A model generated the notes under the pieces. It ran no database searches, had not been told where the DNA came from, and saw only the letters and a list, made by a program, of their open reading frames with translations. The translations under genes and the position numbers were made by a program. Of a stretch of DNA of 64,000 nucleotides, positions 17,642 through 25,888 are shown piece by piece. Each line of letters starts with the position of its first letter. Positions within the stretch are counted from its first letter, which is position 1. This stretch comes from Rhodanobacter sp. 7MK24 (GTDB lineage: Bacteria > Pseudomonadota > Gammaproteobacteria > Xanthomonadales > Rhodanobacteraceae): the NCBI RefSeq assembly GCF_014842995.1, contig NZ_JACYXL010000008.1, positions 62,001-126,000 on the forward strand, given 5' to 3'.

Positions 17642-19117
17642 GTGATCTCCCGTAGCGACTTCGACGCGCTGGCCGCGCAAGGTCATACCCGCATCCCGCT
17701 GGTGCGCGAGGTGTTTTCCGACCTCGACACGCCGCTGTCGGTGTACCTGAAGCTGGCCGATGGCCCGTACACCTTCCTGTTCGAGTCGGTCGAGGGCGGC
17801 GCCACCTGGGGTCGCTATTCCATCATCGGCCTGCCGGCCAAGCGCGTGTACCGCCTGCGCGGGCACGAGCTGGAGGTGGAGGATTCGGGCGAAATCACCG
17901 AGCGCCGCCACGTGGCCGACCCGCTCGCCGAGATCGAAACGCTGCGCCAGCAATACGACGTGCCGCGCCTGCCACAGCTACCCGCGTTCAGCGGCGGGCT
18001 GGTCGGCTACTTCGGTTTCGAGACCATCGGCTACATCGAGCCGCGCCTGGCGCAGTGGGATCGCGTCGATGAGCTGGGCACGCCCGACGTGCTGCTGATG
18101 CTGGCCGAGGAAGTCGCGGTGTTCGACAACCTCAAGGGTCGTTTGTATCTGATCGTGCATGCCGACCCGGCGCAGCCGCAGGCGTATGCATGTGCTCAGC
18201 GTCGGCTCGATGCGCTGGTGCACCGCCTGCGCCATGGCGGCGCGGCGTATCCGCAGCTCACGCAATCCGTCGCACTGGACGAGGGCGACTTCACTTCCTC
18301 CTTCACCAAGGAGGAATTCGAGGCGATGGTGGAGCGCGCGAAGGAATACATCCGCGCCGGCGACATCTTCCAGGTGGTGCCTTCGCAGCGCCTGAGCGTG
18401 GGTTTCAACGCGCGGCCGGTGGACGTGTACCGCGCGCTGCGTGCGCTCAATCCGTCGCCTTACATGTATTTCGTCGACCTCGGCGGCACGCAGATCGTGG
18501 GCTCCTCGCCCGAGATCCTGGCGCGACTGAAGGACGGCAAGGTGCTGGTGCGCCCATTGGCCGGCACGCGCAAGCGCGGCGCTACCGAGGAAGAAGACCG
18601 GGCGCTGGAAGCCGAACTGCTCGCCGACCCCAAGGAACGCGCCGAGCACGTGATGCTGATCGACCTGGGCCGCAACGACATCGGCCGCATCAGCGAAACG
18701 GGCACGGTAGAGGTGAGCGAGTCGTTCGCGATCGAGCGCTACTCGCACGTGATGCACATCGTCTCGCAGGTACAGGGCACGGCGAAGCCCAACCTGAGCT
18801 ACATGGACGTACTCAAGGCCACCTTCCCGGCGGGCACGCTGAGCGGCGCGCCGAAGATCCGCGCGCTGGAAATCATCCAGGAGCTGGAACCGTACAAGCG
18901 CAACATCTACGCCGGCGCGATCGGCTGGATCGGCTGGTGGGGCGACGCCGACACCGCCATCGCGATCCGCACCGCAGTGATCCAGGACGGCCGCCTGCAC
19001 GTGCAGGCCGGCGCCGGCATCGTCTACGACTCCGATCCTGCCGCTGAGTGGGAGGAGACGATGAACAAGGGGCGTGCGTTGTTCCGCGCGGTGGCGCAGG
19101 CGGCGAAGGGGTTGTAG
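17642..19117 (+). CDS. trpE: Anthranilate synthase component I
   Basis: Converts chorismate and ammonia from TrpG to anthranilate, the first committed step to tryptophan. 491 residues. The tryptophan feedback-site region FLFESVEGG is near residue 40, and the catalytic chorismate-binding domain carries PLAGTRKRG, ERAEHVMLIDLGRNDIGR and TFPAGTLSGAPKIRA. GTG 17642 is used because family members begin close to SRSDFDALA; the ribosome binding site is weak. Its partner trpG lies about 20 kb downstream with trpD and trpC, so the operon is split. Confidence 0.93.
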   Translation: MISRSDFDALAAQGHTRIPLVREVFSDLDTPLSVYLKLADGPYTFLFESVEGGATWGRYSIIGLPAKRVYRLRGHELEVEDSGEITERRHVADPLAEIETLRQQYDVPRLPQLPAFSGGLVGYFGFETIGYIEPRLAQWDRVDELGTPDVLLMLAEEVAVFDNLKGRLYLIVHADPAQPQAYACAQRRLDALVHRLRHGGAAYPQLTQSVALDEGDFTSSFTKEEFEAMVERAKEYIRAGDIFQVVPSQRLSVGFNARPVDVYRALRALNPSPYMYFVDLGGTQIVGSSPEILARLKDGKVLVRPLAGTRKRGATEEEDRALEAELLADPKERAEHVMLIDLGRNDIGRISETGTVEVSESFAIERYSHVMHIVSQVQGTAKPNLSYMDVLKATFPAGTLSGAPKIRALEIIQELEPYKRNIYAGAIGWIGWWGDADTAIAIRTAVIQDGRLHVQAGAGIVYDSDPAAEWEETMNKGRALFRAVAQAAKGL

Positions 19118-19121
19118 TCGC

Positions 19122-19778
19122 ATGCGCTGGCGGAGCTTCGCAGCGTGCTTGGCAACAGCGCTGGTGATTGTGCCGGCCGCTTCCGCGCGCGATGACTGGC
19201 CGGACACGCCGCTCGCCCGCACCCAGGCGCTGGCTGAACTGCAGACGCTCAATGCCGAGTTGTTGAGCCATCCCAGCGCCACGTTGACCCTGGAGCACTG
19301 GTGCAGTGCGCATCATCTGGCGGCGTCGGCGAAGATCCTCGCGCACCGCGTGCAAGGTGGGGACAAGCCATTGCCGCCGGACGGGCGCATGCTGCTCGGG
19401 ATTGGCGCGGATGAGCCAGTACGCTATCGACGCGTGCAGCTGGGCTGCGGCGATGTAGTGCTTTCCGATGCGGACAACTGGTACGTGCCGTCGCGGCTGA
19501 CGGCGACGATGAACCGCCAACTCGACACCACCGACGAGCCGTTCGGCAAGGTCGTGCAGTTGTTGCATTTCCGTCGCCAGACGCTGTCCGCCGACCTGCT
19601 GTGGTCGCCATTGCCGCAAGGCTGGGACAGTGGTGCGGTGCTGCCACCGGCAAGCAACCAGCCATTGGCGATTCCATCCCACGTGCTGCAGCATCGCGCC
19701 CTGCTGTACACGCAGGACAACCAGCCTTTCAGCCTGGTGGTGGAGAGCTATACCGCGAGCGTGCTGGTTCGTCCCTAA
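19122..19778 (+). CDS. Exported chorismate-lyase-like fold protein
   Basis: 218-residue protein with a signal peptide (cleavage near ASARD, residue 22). The segment RYRRVQLGCGDVVLSDADNW, then YVPSRL and TDEPFGKVV, resembles the core of the UbiC/DUF98 chorismate-lyase fold, where an Arg-containing strand precedes an aromatic VPxRL motif and a DxPxG loop. Known family enzymes act in the cytoplasm, so an exported form probably binds another ligand. It starts 4 bases after trpE and may be cotranscribed; whether that proximity to a chorismate enzyme means anything is unknown. Its stop overlaps the convergent amidase gene. Confidence 0.55.
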   Translation: MRWRSFAACLATALVIVPAASARDDWPDTPLARTQALAELQTLNAELLSHPSATLTLEHWCSAHHLAASAKILAHRVQGGDKPLPPDGRMLLGIGADEPVRYRRVQLGCGDVVLSDADNWYVPSRLTATMNRQLDTTDEPFGKVVQLLHFRRQTLSADLLWSPLPQGWDSGAVLPPASNQPLAIPSHVLQHRALLYTQDNQPFSLVVESYTASVLVRP

Positions 19779-20578
19779 TCTGCCGGCGCCTGCGGCGACG
19801 GTGCGGTGCAGGTGTTCGCGGTCGGTTCGATCTGCTGTGCGAGGTTGTAAAGGATGCGCAGGTCCTGCGCGTCCAGCGTGTCGCCTTCCATGCCGCGGAA
19901 GTGGTGGTGGAAGGAGTGCACGGCGGCGATGCGGTCGTCCAGTGCGTAGCCGACCACGGCCATCGCCATCCACGGATCGAAGCCGGGCGGCGGATCGCAC
20001 AGCGGGCCGTGCGGCCAGCGGCCGAATCCCGCGTCGGCGAGCTGCTGCCACGGGAACAGCGGACCGGGGTCGTCCTTGCGGCCGGGCGCGAGGTCTTCGT
20101 GGCCGATGATCTGCGTGGGCGGGATGTGCAGGCGCGTGGTGAGGTCGGCAAGCAGGCGCAGCAGGCTGGCGATCTGCGGTTGCGCGAACGGCGAGTGGCC
20201 GTCGTTGTCCAGCTCGATGCCGATGGAGGCGGAGTTGAGGTCGGTGATGGTGCCCCAGCGTCCCGGCCCCGCTTGCCATGCGCGCAGCTGGTCGGGCACC
20301 AGCTGATAGATGTGACCATCGCTGCCGATCAGGTAGTGCGCACTCACCGGGCCACCGCTGTTGCGCGTGCGCAGGGTGTCCAGCGCCTCCTGCGCGGAGT
20401 GCTCGTCGGTGAAGTGCAGCACGATCAGTACGGGACGACGGATGTCGTAGTTCGGCGAGGGCGTCCAGGTCGCCAGCGGATTGCGCGGCGGTGCGGTGGC
20501 GCACGCGGCGAGCAGCGACAAGAGCGCCAGCAGGCAGGCAGTGCGTAGCAAGCGGCTGAGTGCAGTGGGATGGTGCAT
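19775..20578 (-). CDS. Lipoprotein N-acetylmuramoyl-L-alanine amidase (AmiD-like)
   Basis: 267-residue amidase_2 (AmpD/AmiD fold) enzyme expected to cut the lactyl amide between MurNAc and L-Ala. The signal peptide ends in lipobox LLAAC, so it is probably anchored in the outer membrane. Zinc ligands are visible as VLHFTDEHS, IGHEDLAPGRKDDPGP and the GIELDN strand. A C-terminal alpha-helical tail (about 190-250) resembles the peptidoglycan-binding-like part of AmiD. It lies at the edge of the murein-peptide region and would supply free stem peptides. Confidence 0.85.
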   Translation of the reverse strand: MHHPTALSRLLRTACLLALLSLLAACATAPPRNPLATWTPSPNYDIRRPVLIVLHFTDEHSAQEALDTLRTRNSGGPVSAHYLIGSDGHIYQLVPDQLRAWQAGPGRWGTITDLNSASIGIELDNDGHSPFAQPQIASLLRLLADLTTRLHIPPTQIIGHEDLAPGRKDDPGPLFPWQQLADAGFGRWPHGPLCDPPPGFDPWMAMAVVGYALDDRIAAVHSFHHHFRGMEGDTLDAQDLRILYNLAQQIEPTANTCTAPSPQAPAD

Positions 20579-20597
20579 GCGGGGACTCGCTTTTGCT

Positions 20598-20740
20598 CGT
20601 CATTCCGGCGCAGGCCGGAAGAGATTTTCAACAGTTGGAGGCTGGTCATCCAGTTTGATAGCTCGTGCGACGCACGCAAAAACTGTTTTGTGTGCTTCGC
20701 ACGCTTGTTTCGCTGGATTCCGGCCTGCGCCGGAATGACG
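20598..20740. repeat. 143-bp element with 23-bp inverted ends
   Basis: CGTCATTCCGGCGCAGGCCG starts the left end at 20598, and its complement closes the right end at 20740. The 97-base interior is AT-richer and non-coding. It looks like a small non-autonomous (MITE-like) element or paired REP. No flanking target duplication is obvious. Confidence 0.75.
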
Positions 20741-20767
20741 GTGAGGTTGAGTGAAGCATGACGGCAA

Positions 20768-21820
20768 TCAATGCAGGAACGGTTCGGCGATCGCCAGCGC
20801 GGTGCGATAAGGCTCCGGATCGTTGCGGTTGCTGAGCAGGATCACCGTGAGGTGCTGCTTCGGCCAGCGCACGATCACGTTGCGAAAGCCGATGCTCTCG
20901 CCGGAATGCCACAGCGTGTCGCCAGTGATGCGCCAGCCGAAGCCGTAGCCGGCTTCGTAGGGCTCGCCCACGACTTTCACGTGCGGGCTGAAGGCGAGTT
21001 TGCGCGAAGCATCGCTGAGCAGGCGGTCGTCGTAGAGCGCGGCATCCCACTTCGCGAGGTCGTCGATGTTCGAATAGATGCCGCCGTCGCCGCGCGTGGC
21101 GCTGGTGAGGTCCTGGTCGGTGCGCTGCCAGTGGCCGTCGGATTCGCTGTAGCCGAAGGCACGGTTCGGTACGGTCTTGTCGTCGTGCACGTAGAGCAGG
21201 GTGTGGTCCATGTGCAGCGGCCGGAAGATGCGCTGCGCGAGGAAATCCTGCAGGTGCTGGCCGGACGCCTTTTCCACCACCAGGCCGAGCAGCACGTAGC
21301 CGGTGTTGCTGTAGCGATAGGCGCTGCCGGGCGGGAAGTAGCCGTGCGTGGTGGCGGCGACCATGTGCAGCACGTCGTCGTCGTTGAGCTGAGCAGTATG
21401 GCCGGGCGGCACCAGGTCTTCGTAATCGAGCAGGCCGCCGGTGTGGCTGAGCAGCTCACGCAGCGTCACCTTGTCCGTGAAGGCGGCCAGCGAGGGCAGC
21501 CAGTGACGGATCGAATCGTCGAGTCTCAGCTTGTCGCCCTGCGCCAGCAGCAGGATCGCGGCGGCGGTGAACTGCTTGGTGACGGAAGCGAGGCGGTAGT
21601 CGGTGGCGGAGGTGGCGGCGGTGTGGTGTTCGAGGTCCGCCATGCCGTAGCCGCGTTCGAGCAGCGGCTTGCCATCCTTGACGACCAGCAGCGCGGCGCC
21701 GGGCACGTCGCCGGTGTAGGGCTGCATCAGCTGGTTGGCGTGGTTGATGGCGTCGGCGGTGGAGGCGCTTGCGGTGCCGGCGATGAGCATCGATGCGAGG
21801 AGGGTGGTGGCGAAGCGCAT
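20768..21820 (-). CDS. Serine hydrolase of the class C beta-lactamase / DD-peptidase family
   Basis: 350-residue periplasmic enzyme with a signal peptide (ending TASAS, residue 20). Active-site motifs: SVTK (SxxK), YSN in YRYSNTGY and HSG in LWHSGESIG (KTG equivalent). In this family such proteins are DD-carboxypeptidases, D-amino-acid amidases or esterases more often than beta-lactamases. The start is set at ATG 21820, where the signal peptide begins; the frame runs upstream through a repeat. It lies in the murein-peptide region, supporting a D-amino-acid peptidase role. Substrate not proven. Confidence 0.8.
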   Translation of the reverse strand: MRFATTLLASMLIAGTASASTADAINHANQLMQPYTGDVPGAALLVVKDGKPLLERGYGMADLEHHTAATSATDYRLASVTKQFTAAAILLLAQGDKLRLDDSIRHWLPSLAAFTDKVTLRELLSHTGGLLDYEDLVPPGHTAQLNDDDVLHMVAATTHGYFPPGSAYRYSNTGYVLLGLVVEKASGQHLQDFLAQRIFRPLHMDHTLLYVHDDKTVPNRAFGYSESDGHWQRTDQDLTSATRGDGGIYSNIDDLAKWDAALYDDRLLSDASRKLAFSPHVKVVGEPYEAGYGFGWRITGDTLWHSGESIGFRNVIVRWPKQHLTVILLSNRNDPEPYRTALAIAEPFLH

Positions 21821-21846
21821 GGCAAGGCTCCGTGCGTTTGGATGTG

Positions 21847-21928
21847 AGCCCCTCTCTCGTCGGACGCTGAGAAGGGTCATGGATGACTCCTGCATTGAGG
21901 AGCGAGGAAGAGGGGTTGGGGTGAGGGT
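21847..21928. repeat. Repeat family 'TTGAGGAGCGAGGA', copy 1
   Basis: Contains GTCATGGATGACTCCTGCAT followed by TTGAGGAGCGAGGA and a GGGTTGGGGTGA end. Its relative in opposite orientation is at 24505-24590. It sits in the promoter region of the serine hydrolase gene at 20768. The rest of the gap to 22112 holds a CTCTCCC/GGGAGAG palindrome near 22060 and no gene. Confidence 0.65.
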
Positions 21929-22112
21929 TCGGTGTTGCCGCAACGCTTCGCTTTGGCCGAACACTCACCCGCCCGGATTCGCGTTATCCATGGAGCTTTC
22001 TCCTGTCGGAGCCGGCTTCGCCGTTCCGCAGTCGCCCTAGCGCCTGTAGGACGGAACCCTCTCCCGGAGGGAGAGAGACTCAGTGGTGAGGAGTGGGATG
22101 AAATCGAAGCGT

Positions 22113-22907
22113 TCATTGCACCGGCACGTCGTAAAGCATCTGCGGCGTGGGTTCGGGCGTGAGCGTGTAATGCCACCATTCCAGCGCGTAGTTCTGGAAG
22201 CCTTCGTGTTCCATCGCCGAGCGCAGCAGCAGGCGGTTGGTGTGCTGTTCTGCGCCGATGCCGGGCGCGTCGGTGTGGGCGCGCACGCCGAACCAGTCGA
22301 AGCCGGTGCCCATGTCCAGCGGCGCGCAATGTGTGCCGTCGGCAGCGCAGCGTTCCATGGTGAGGTCCACGGTGGCGCCGCGGCTGTGGCCGGAGACGGG
22401 CGCGATGTAGTCGCCCAGCAGTTTGGACTTGTCGAGGTCAGGGTAGTGCGCGGCCTTGGTGCGTTGGTCGGCGGGGTCGTGCGCCCAGCGCACGAAATCC
22501 GCCACCGCGCGGGCAGGGCGATAGCAGTCCCACAGCTTCAGGCGATAGTGCTGCACGCGCAGATCGCGCTCGACGCGCGTCAGTGCTTCGGCGGCGGGGC
22601 GCAGCAACAGGCATTTGGGAGCAAGGTAGCCATTCACGGGCCGGCCGACGAAGTTGTCGCTGCCGGCGTACTTGATGTCCTCGGCGATGTCGGGCACCAA
22701 GGTTCGAATGTCCACCAGGCCGGCCTGCGCCGCGGTTTTCGCGGGCGAGAGTTGCGGTGGTTGGTCACCTGCCCGCGCCATCTGCAGGCAGGTCGTGAGC
22801 AGGATGATCGACGCGATGCCGTAGGAGCGCACCCTGTGCGCGATTGGCACTTCGCGAAAAGCCTGATCGCGCACAGGGTGCGCTCCTGCGGGGAGCCTGC
22901 GCTTCAT
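22113..22907 (-). CDS. D-Ala-D-Ala dipeptidase (VanX/DdpX family), exported
   Basis: 264-residue zinc dipeptidase that would hydrolyse D-Ala-D-Ala. Catalytic motifs are SGHSRGATVD (SxHxxGxAxD) and EWWH near the C-terminus. The N-terminus is unusual: MKRRLPAG is followed by a 23-codon REP element translated in frame, then the hydrophobic core IASIILLTTCLQMARAG. The ATG overlaps the stop of the upstream hydrolase (ATGA), which supports this start and so the translation of the repeat. A GTG inside the repeat could be an alternative start. In this context it would feed on released murein peptides rather than confer vancomycin resistance. Confidence 0.87.
   Translation of the reverse strand: MKRRLPAGAHPVRDQAFREVPIAHRVRSYGIASIILLTTCLQMARAGDQPPQLSPAKTAAQAGLVDIRTLVPDIAEDIKYAGSDNFVGRPVNGYLAPKCLLLRPAAEALTRVERDLRVQHYRLKLWDCYRPARAVADFVRWAHDPADQRTKAAHYPDLDKSKLLGDYIAPVSGHSRGATVDLTMERCAADGTHCAPLDMGTGFDWFGVRAHTDAPGIGAEQHTNRLLLRSAMEHEGFQNYALEWWHYTLTPEPTPQMLYDVPVQ
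22821..22889. repeat. REP element copy 2, inside the VanX-like gene
   Basis: Begins GTAGGAGCGCACCCTGTGCG and ends in the near-complementary arm, 69 bases, exactly 23 codons. It lies in frame in the signal-peptide codons of the gene at 22113-22907 (minus), encoding AHPVRD and AHRVRSYG. Confidence 0.9.
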
Positions 22908-24604
22908 GGGCAGTCCCCTGTACGCACGAAGTGCAGGTCCTCATAGTCGGAACTGAAGTCGCCCAGCGCATCGACCTTGGCCATGGTCAGCATGGCGGGT
23001 TGGCCGCCTTGCGCGGGATGGAAGTCCAGCCAGGCGTCGGGGTCCATGTCGTGGTGGCTCCAGTGCACCAGGTCGCGGTTGCCCAGTCGCATCACGTCGC
23101 CGTTGAGCCGCGGCGATTTGGCGACGGCGAAACGCACGCGGCCGCCGCTCGGGCACAGCATGAGATCGCCCAGCCACGGGTCGCGGTAGCGGCCTGTCCA
23201 CGCGGCCAATGCAGCGGGTGCGACAGCTGTGGCTTTTGAAGTGTCGGGCGCGGCGGCGCGTTTGCTGGCCTGCTCGTCGGCGCGTTGCTGCGCGTCCGCG
23301 TACCACGTGACGTCGTGCGTGTCGTCCGGCTGGGTGAAGTGCTTGAGCAGCGCTTCGCCGAGCACGGTGCGCGCGGATTCCGCTTCGCCGTTGATGAGGA
23401 ACACGAAGCCGTCCTTCCGGTCGGGCAGCAGCATCAGTTCGGAGTACATGCCGTCCAGCGTGCCGGTGTGCCACACCGTCCAGGTGCCGTCCACGTCGGT
23501 CATGCGCCAGCCGTAGCCGTAGGCCATGATGTGGCTGTCGTCCCAGTTGTGGCGCTGTTCGGAGACGGGAATCAGCATGTGCGGCGATTGCAGCACGTGG
23601 CGCTGTTCCGCCGACAGCCACTGCAATTGCGCCGGCGTGGGCACCAGCCAGTTGCGCGCCCAGGCCAGCATGTCGTCGAGGTCGCAGCGGATGCCGCCGG
23701 CAGGCGCGGAGGTGATTGCGGGCACGACGGGGTTGTCTGGTTGCTGCGGAATATTGCGGCCATCCTGGCGCGAGTGCGGGGCGGCCACGTCGCCCACCGT
23801 ATCGCGGTTCCACTCGCCGACCTGGCAGCGCGAAAGCCCGAGCGGCTGGAACACCTCGCGATGCATCAGCGTTTCGTAGGGCGCGCCGCCTGCGGCCGCG
23901 GCTACTTCGCCGGCCACCACGTAGAGCAGATTGTCGTATTCGTACTTCGAGCGGAAGCTGTAGCCGGGCTTGATGTAGCGCAGGCCATGGATGATGTCGG
24001 CGCGGGTGAACGCGTTCGGCTCCGGCCACAGCATCAGGTCGCCGCCGCCTTCGGGCAGGCCGCTGGAGTGCGTGAGCAGGTCGGCCACGCGCATGTTCTT
24101 CGTGACCCACGGGTCGTACATCTGGAAGTCGGGCAGGTATTTCGTCACCGGGTCGTCCCAGTGCAGCTTGCCCTGGTCCACCAGCCGGCCCAGCAGGGCG
24201 GTGGTCATTGCCTTGCTGTTGGAAGCGATCTCGAACAGCGTGCGCGGCGTGATCTTCTGTCCGGAGCCGGCGACGGTTTCGCCGCGCGTGGCGATGTAGA
24301 CCACCTTGCCGTGTTCGATCACGCCGAGTGCGATGCCAGGCAGGTGGTAGCGCGCGACCACAGTGTCGAGGATCTGGTCGTAGTTGCGGGTTTCGGGTGG
24401 AGCGGAAGGAGAGGCAGCGAAAGCGGCGACGCAAGGCATGGCGAATGCAAAAGCGATTAGCGCCTTGCATGGCAACGTGGGGCGGTGGCGAGATCGACTC
24501 TTCACCCCGGCCCTCTCCTCGCTCCTCAACGTCGCGGCCATCCACGACCGCTCCTCGCGTGCCCCTGAGAGGAGAGAGCATCCTGTGCGTGCAATGCGTT
24601 TCAT
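22904..24604 (-). CDS. Serine hydrolase (beta-lactamase/DD-peptidase fold) with C-terminal extension
   Basis: 566-residue exported enzyme. Catalytic signatures: SNSK in ASNSKAMTT (SxxK), YDN in YEYDN and HTG in VWHTGTLDG. A C-terminal DUF3471-like beta domain (about residues 460-566) resembles those of D-aminopeptidase and D-amidase relatives. The ATG at 24604 overlaps the lysA stop (ATGA). Between that start and the hydrophobic core KALIAFAFAMPCVAAFA the coding sequence crosses a repeat (24505-24590), giving an abnormally long, charged N-region that may impair or delay export. It is coupled downstream to the VanX-like gene. Confidence 0.82.
   Translation of the reverse strand: MKRIARTGCSLLSGAREERSWMAATLRSEERAGVKSRSRHRPTLPCKALIAFAFAMPCVAAFAASPSAPPETRNYDQILDTVVARYHLPGIALGVIEHGKVVYIATRGETVAGSGQKITPRTLFEIASNSKAMTTALLGRLVDQGKLHWDDPVTKYLPDFQMYDPWVTKNMRVADLLTHSSGLPEGGGDLMLWPEPNAFTRADIIHGLRYIKPGYSFRSKYEYDNLLYVVAGEVAAAAGGAPYETLMHREVFQPLGLSRCQVGEWNRDTVGDVAAPHSRQDGRNIPQQPDNPVVPAITSAPAGGIRCDLDDMLAWARNWLVPTPAQLQWLSAEQRHVLQSPHMLIPVSEQRHNWDDSHIMAYGYGWRMTDVDGTWTVWHTGTLDGMYSELMLLPDRKDGFVFLINGEAESARTVLGEALLKHFTQPDDTHDVTWYADAQQRADEQASKRAAAPDTSKATAVAPAALAAWTGRYRDPWLGDLMLCPSGGRVRFAVAKSPRLNGDVMRLGNRDLVHWSHHDMDPDAWLDFHPAQGGQPAMLTMAKVDALGDFSSDYEDLHFVRTGDCP
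24505..24590. repeat. Repeat family 'TTGAGGAGCGAGGA', copy 2, inside a coding region
   Basis: Inverted relative of 21847-21928: on the minus strand CGTGGATGGCCGCGACG, TTGAGGAGCGAGGAGAGGG and a GGGGTGA end. It falls in frame within the N-terminal codons of the hydrolase starting at 24604. Confidence 0.65.
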
Positions 24605-25869
24605 GTCGTCTCCCACTGGCTGGCCGACTGTTCGCCGGCAAGCATTTCGTCCAGTGTTTGCCGCCGGCGCACCAGGGCGAACCGGCCGCGATCGAGCAGC
24701 ACTTCGGCGGCCAACGGCCGCGAGTTGTAGGTGGAGGCCATGGAGGAGCCATAGGCGCCGGTAGCGCGGATCATCACCAGGTCGCCCGCCGCGCAGGCGG
24801 GCAGCGTGCGGGCTTGCGCGAAGGTGTCGCCGGTTTCGCAGACCGGGCCCACCACGTCGTAGACGGCCGGTGGCCGCGCTTCGCCCGATACCGGCACGAT
24901 GTCGTGCCAGGCGTCATACAGGCTGGGGCGGGCGAGGTCGTTCATCGCCGCGTCCAGCACCAGGAAGTCGCGTGCCTCGCCATGCTTGATGCGCAGCACG
25001 CGCGTCAGCAGCACGCCGGCCTCGGCCACGAGGTAGCGGCCGGGCTCCAGCAGGAGGTGACCTTCGAAGCCGGCGAGCGCCTCGCGGATCACCGCCACGT
25101 AATCGGCCGGCGCGATAGTCGTATCGCCGTCGCGGTAGCGCACGCCGAGGCCGCCGCCCACGTCGATGCTGGCGACGGGATGGCCGGCGTCGCGCAGCTC
25201 GCGCCAGAACGCGGCCACGCGCTGCAGGGCTTGGCGATACGGTTCCAGCGAGAGGATCTGCGAGCCGATGTGCACGTGCAGGCCGTCCAGCAGCACATGT
25301 TTCAACGTGGCGCGCGCATCGAACCAGCGCCGCGCCTCGGCAATGCTTACGCCGAACTTGTTTTCCGATTTGCCGGTGGAGATCTTGGCGTGGGTGAGCG
25401 CATCCACGTCGGGATTGATGCGAACCGCCGCGCGCGCCATGGCGCCGTGTTCGCCGGCGATGCGTTCGATAGCGTGCAGTTCGTCCAGCGATTCCACGTT
25501 GAAGCGCTGGATGCCTGCAGCCAGCGCCTCGGCGATCTCGCCGTCGTTCTTGCCCACACCGGAAAACACGATGCGCTCGGGCGGCATGCCGGCGCGCAGC
25601 GCGCGCTGCAGTTCGCCGGCGGAAACGATGTCCGCACCCAGTCCGGCCTGCGCCATCAATTCGAGGATGGCCCGGTTGCCGTTGGCCTTGACCGCGTAGC
25701 AGATCGTCGCGTCCATGCCGTGCAGCGCCTGCTGCAGGCCGGCGATGCGCTGGCGGATCGCATTGGCCGAATAGGCGTACAGCGGCGTGCCGTGCCGTTC
25801 GGCGAGCGCGACGAGGTCCACACCGTCGAAATGCGTGGAGGGCGAAGTGTCCATGGTGGCTGGGTTCAT
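24601..25869 (-). CDS. lysA: Stand-alone diaminopimelate decarboxylase
   Basis: 422-residue PLP enzyme converting meso-diaminopimelate to L-lysine. The PLP lysine is in CYAVKANGN, and HIGSQ, DVGGGLGVRY, EPGRYLVAEAG, CETGD and GAYGSSMASTYNSRP supply cofactor and substrate contacts, so it looks active. ATG 25869 is chosen as the first Met after the upstream stop; ATG 25854 is an alternative. It is coupled to the hydrolase downstream and lies 19 bases after the transglutaminase-like gene. Xanthomonads usually make lysine with a fused LysC-LysA enzyme, so this extra copy in a murein-peptide set suggests diaminopimelate salvage. Confidence 0.88.
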   Translation of the reverse strand: MNPATMDTSPSTHFDGVDLVALAERHGTPLYAYSANAIRQRIAGLQQALHGMDATICYAVKANGNRAILELMAQAGLGADIVSAGELQRALRAGMPPERIVFSGVGKNDGEIAEALAAGIQRFNVESLDELHAIERIAGEHGAMARAAVRINPDVDALTHAKISTGKSENKFGVSIAEARRWFDARATLKHVLLDGLHVHIGSQILSLEPYRQALQRVAAFWRELRDAGHPVASIDVGGGLGVRYRDGDTTIAPADYVAVIREALAGFEGHLLLEPGRYLVAEAGVLLTRVLRIKHGEARDFLVLDAAMNDLARPSLYDAWHDIVPVSGEARPPAVYDVVGPVCETGDTFAQARTLPACAAGDLVMIRATGAYGSSMASTYNSRPLAAEVLLDRGRFALVRRRQTLDEMLAGEQSASQWETT

Positions 25870-25888
25870 TTGGGGATCGATAGGGAGA

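Noticed and set aside
15041-17953. 970-codon open frame on the minus strand
   Set aside because: It is the antisense shadow of the histidine kinase, created by high GC. The translation has no domain and crosses repeats.
20768-24604. Two beta-lactamase-fold genes plus VanX as an antibiotic-resistance island
   Set aside because: The motifs fit DD-peptidase or D-amidase relatives as well, no vanA/vanH or ampR is present, and the neighbours are murein-peptide enzymes.
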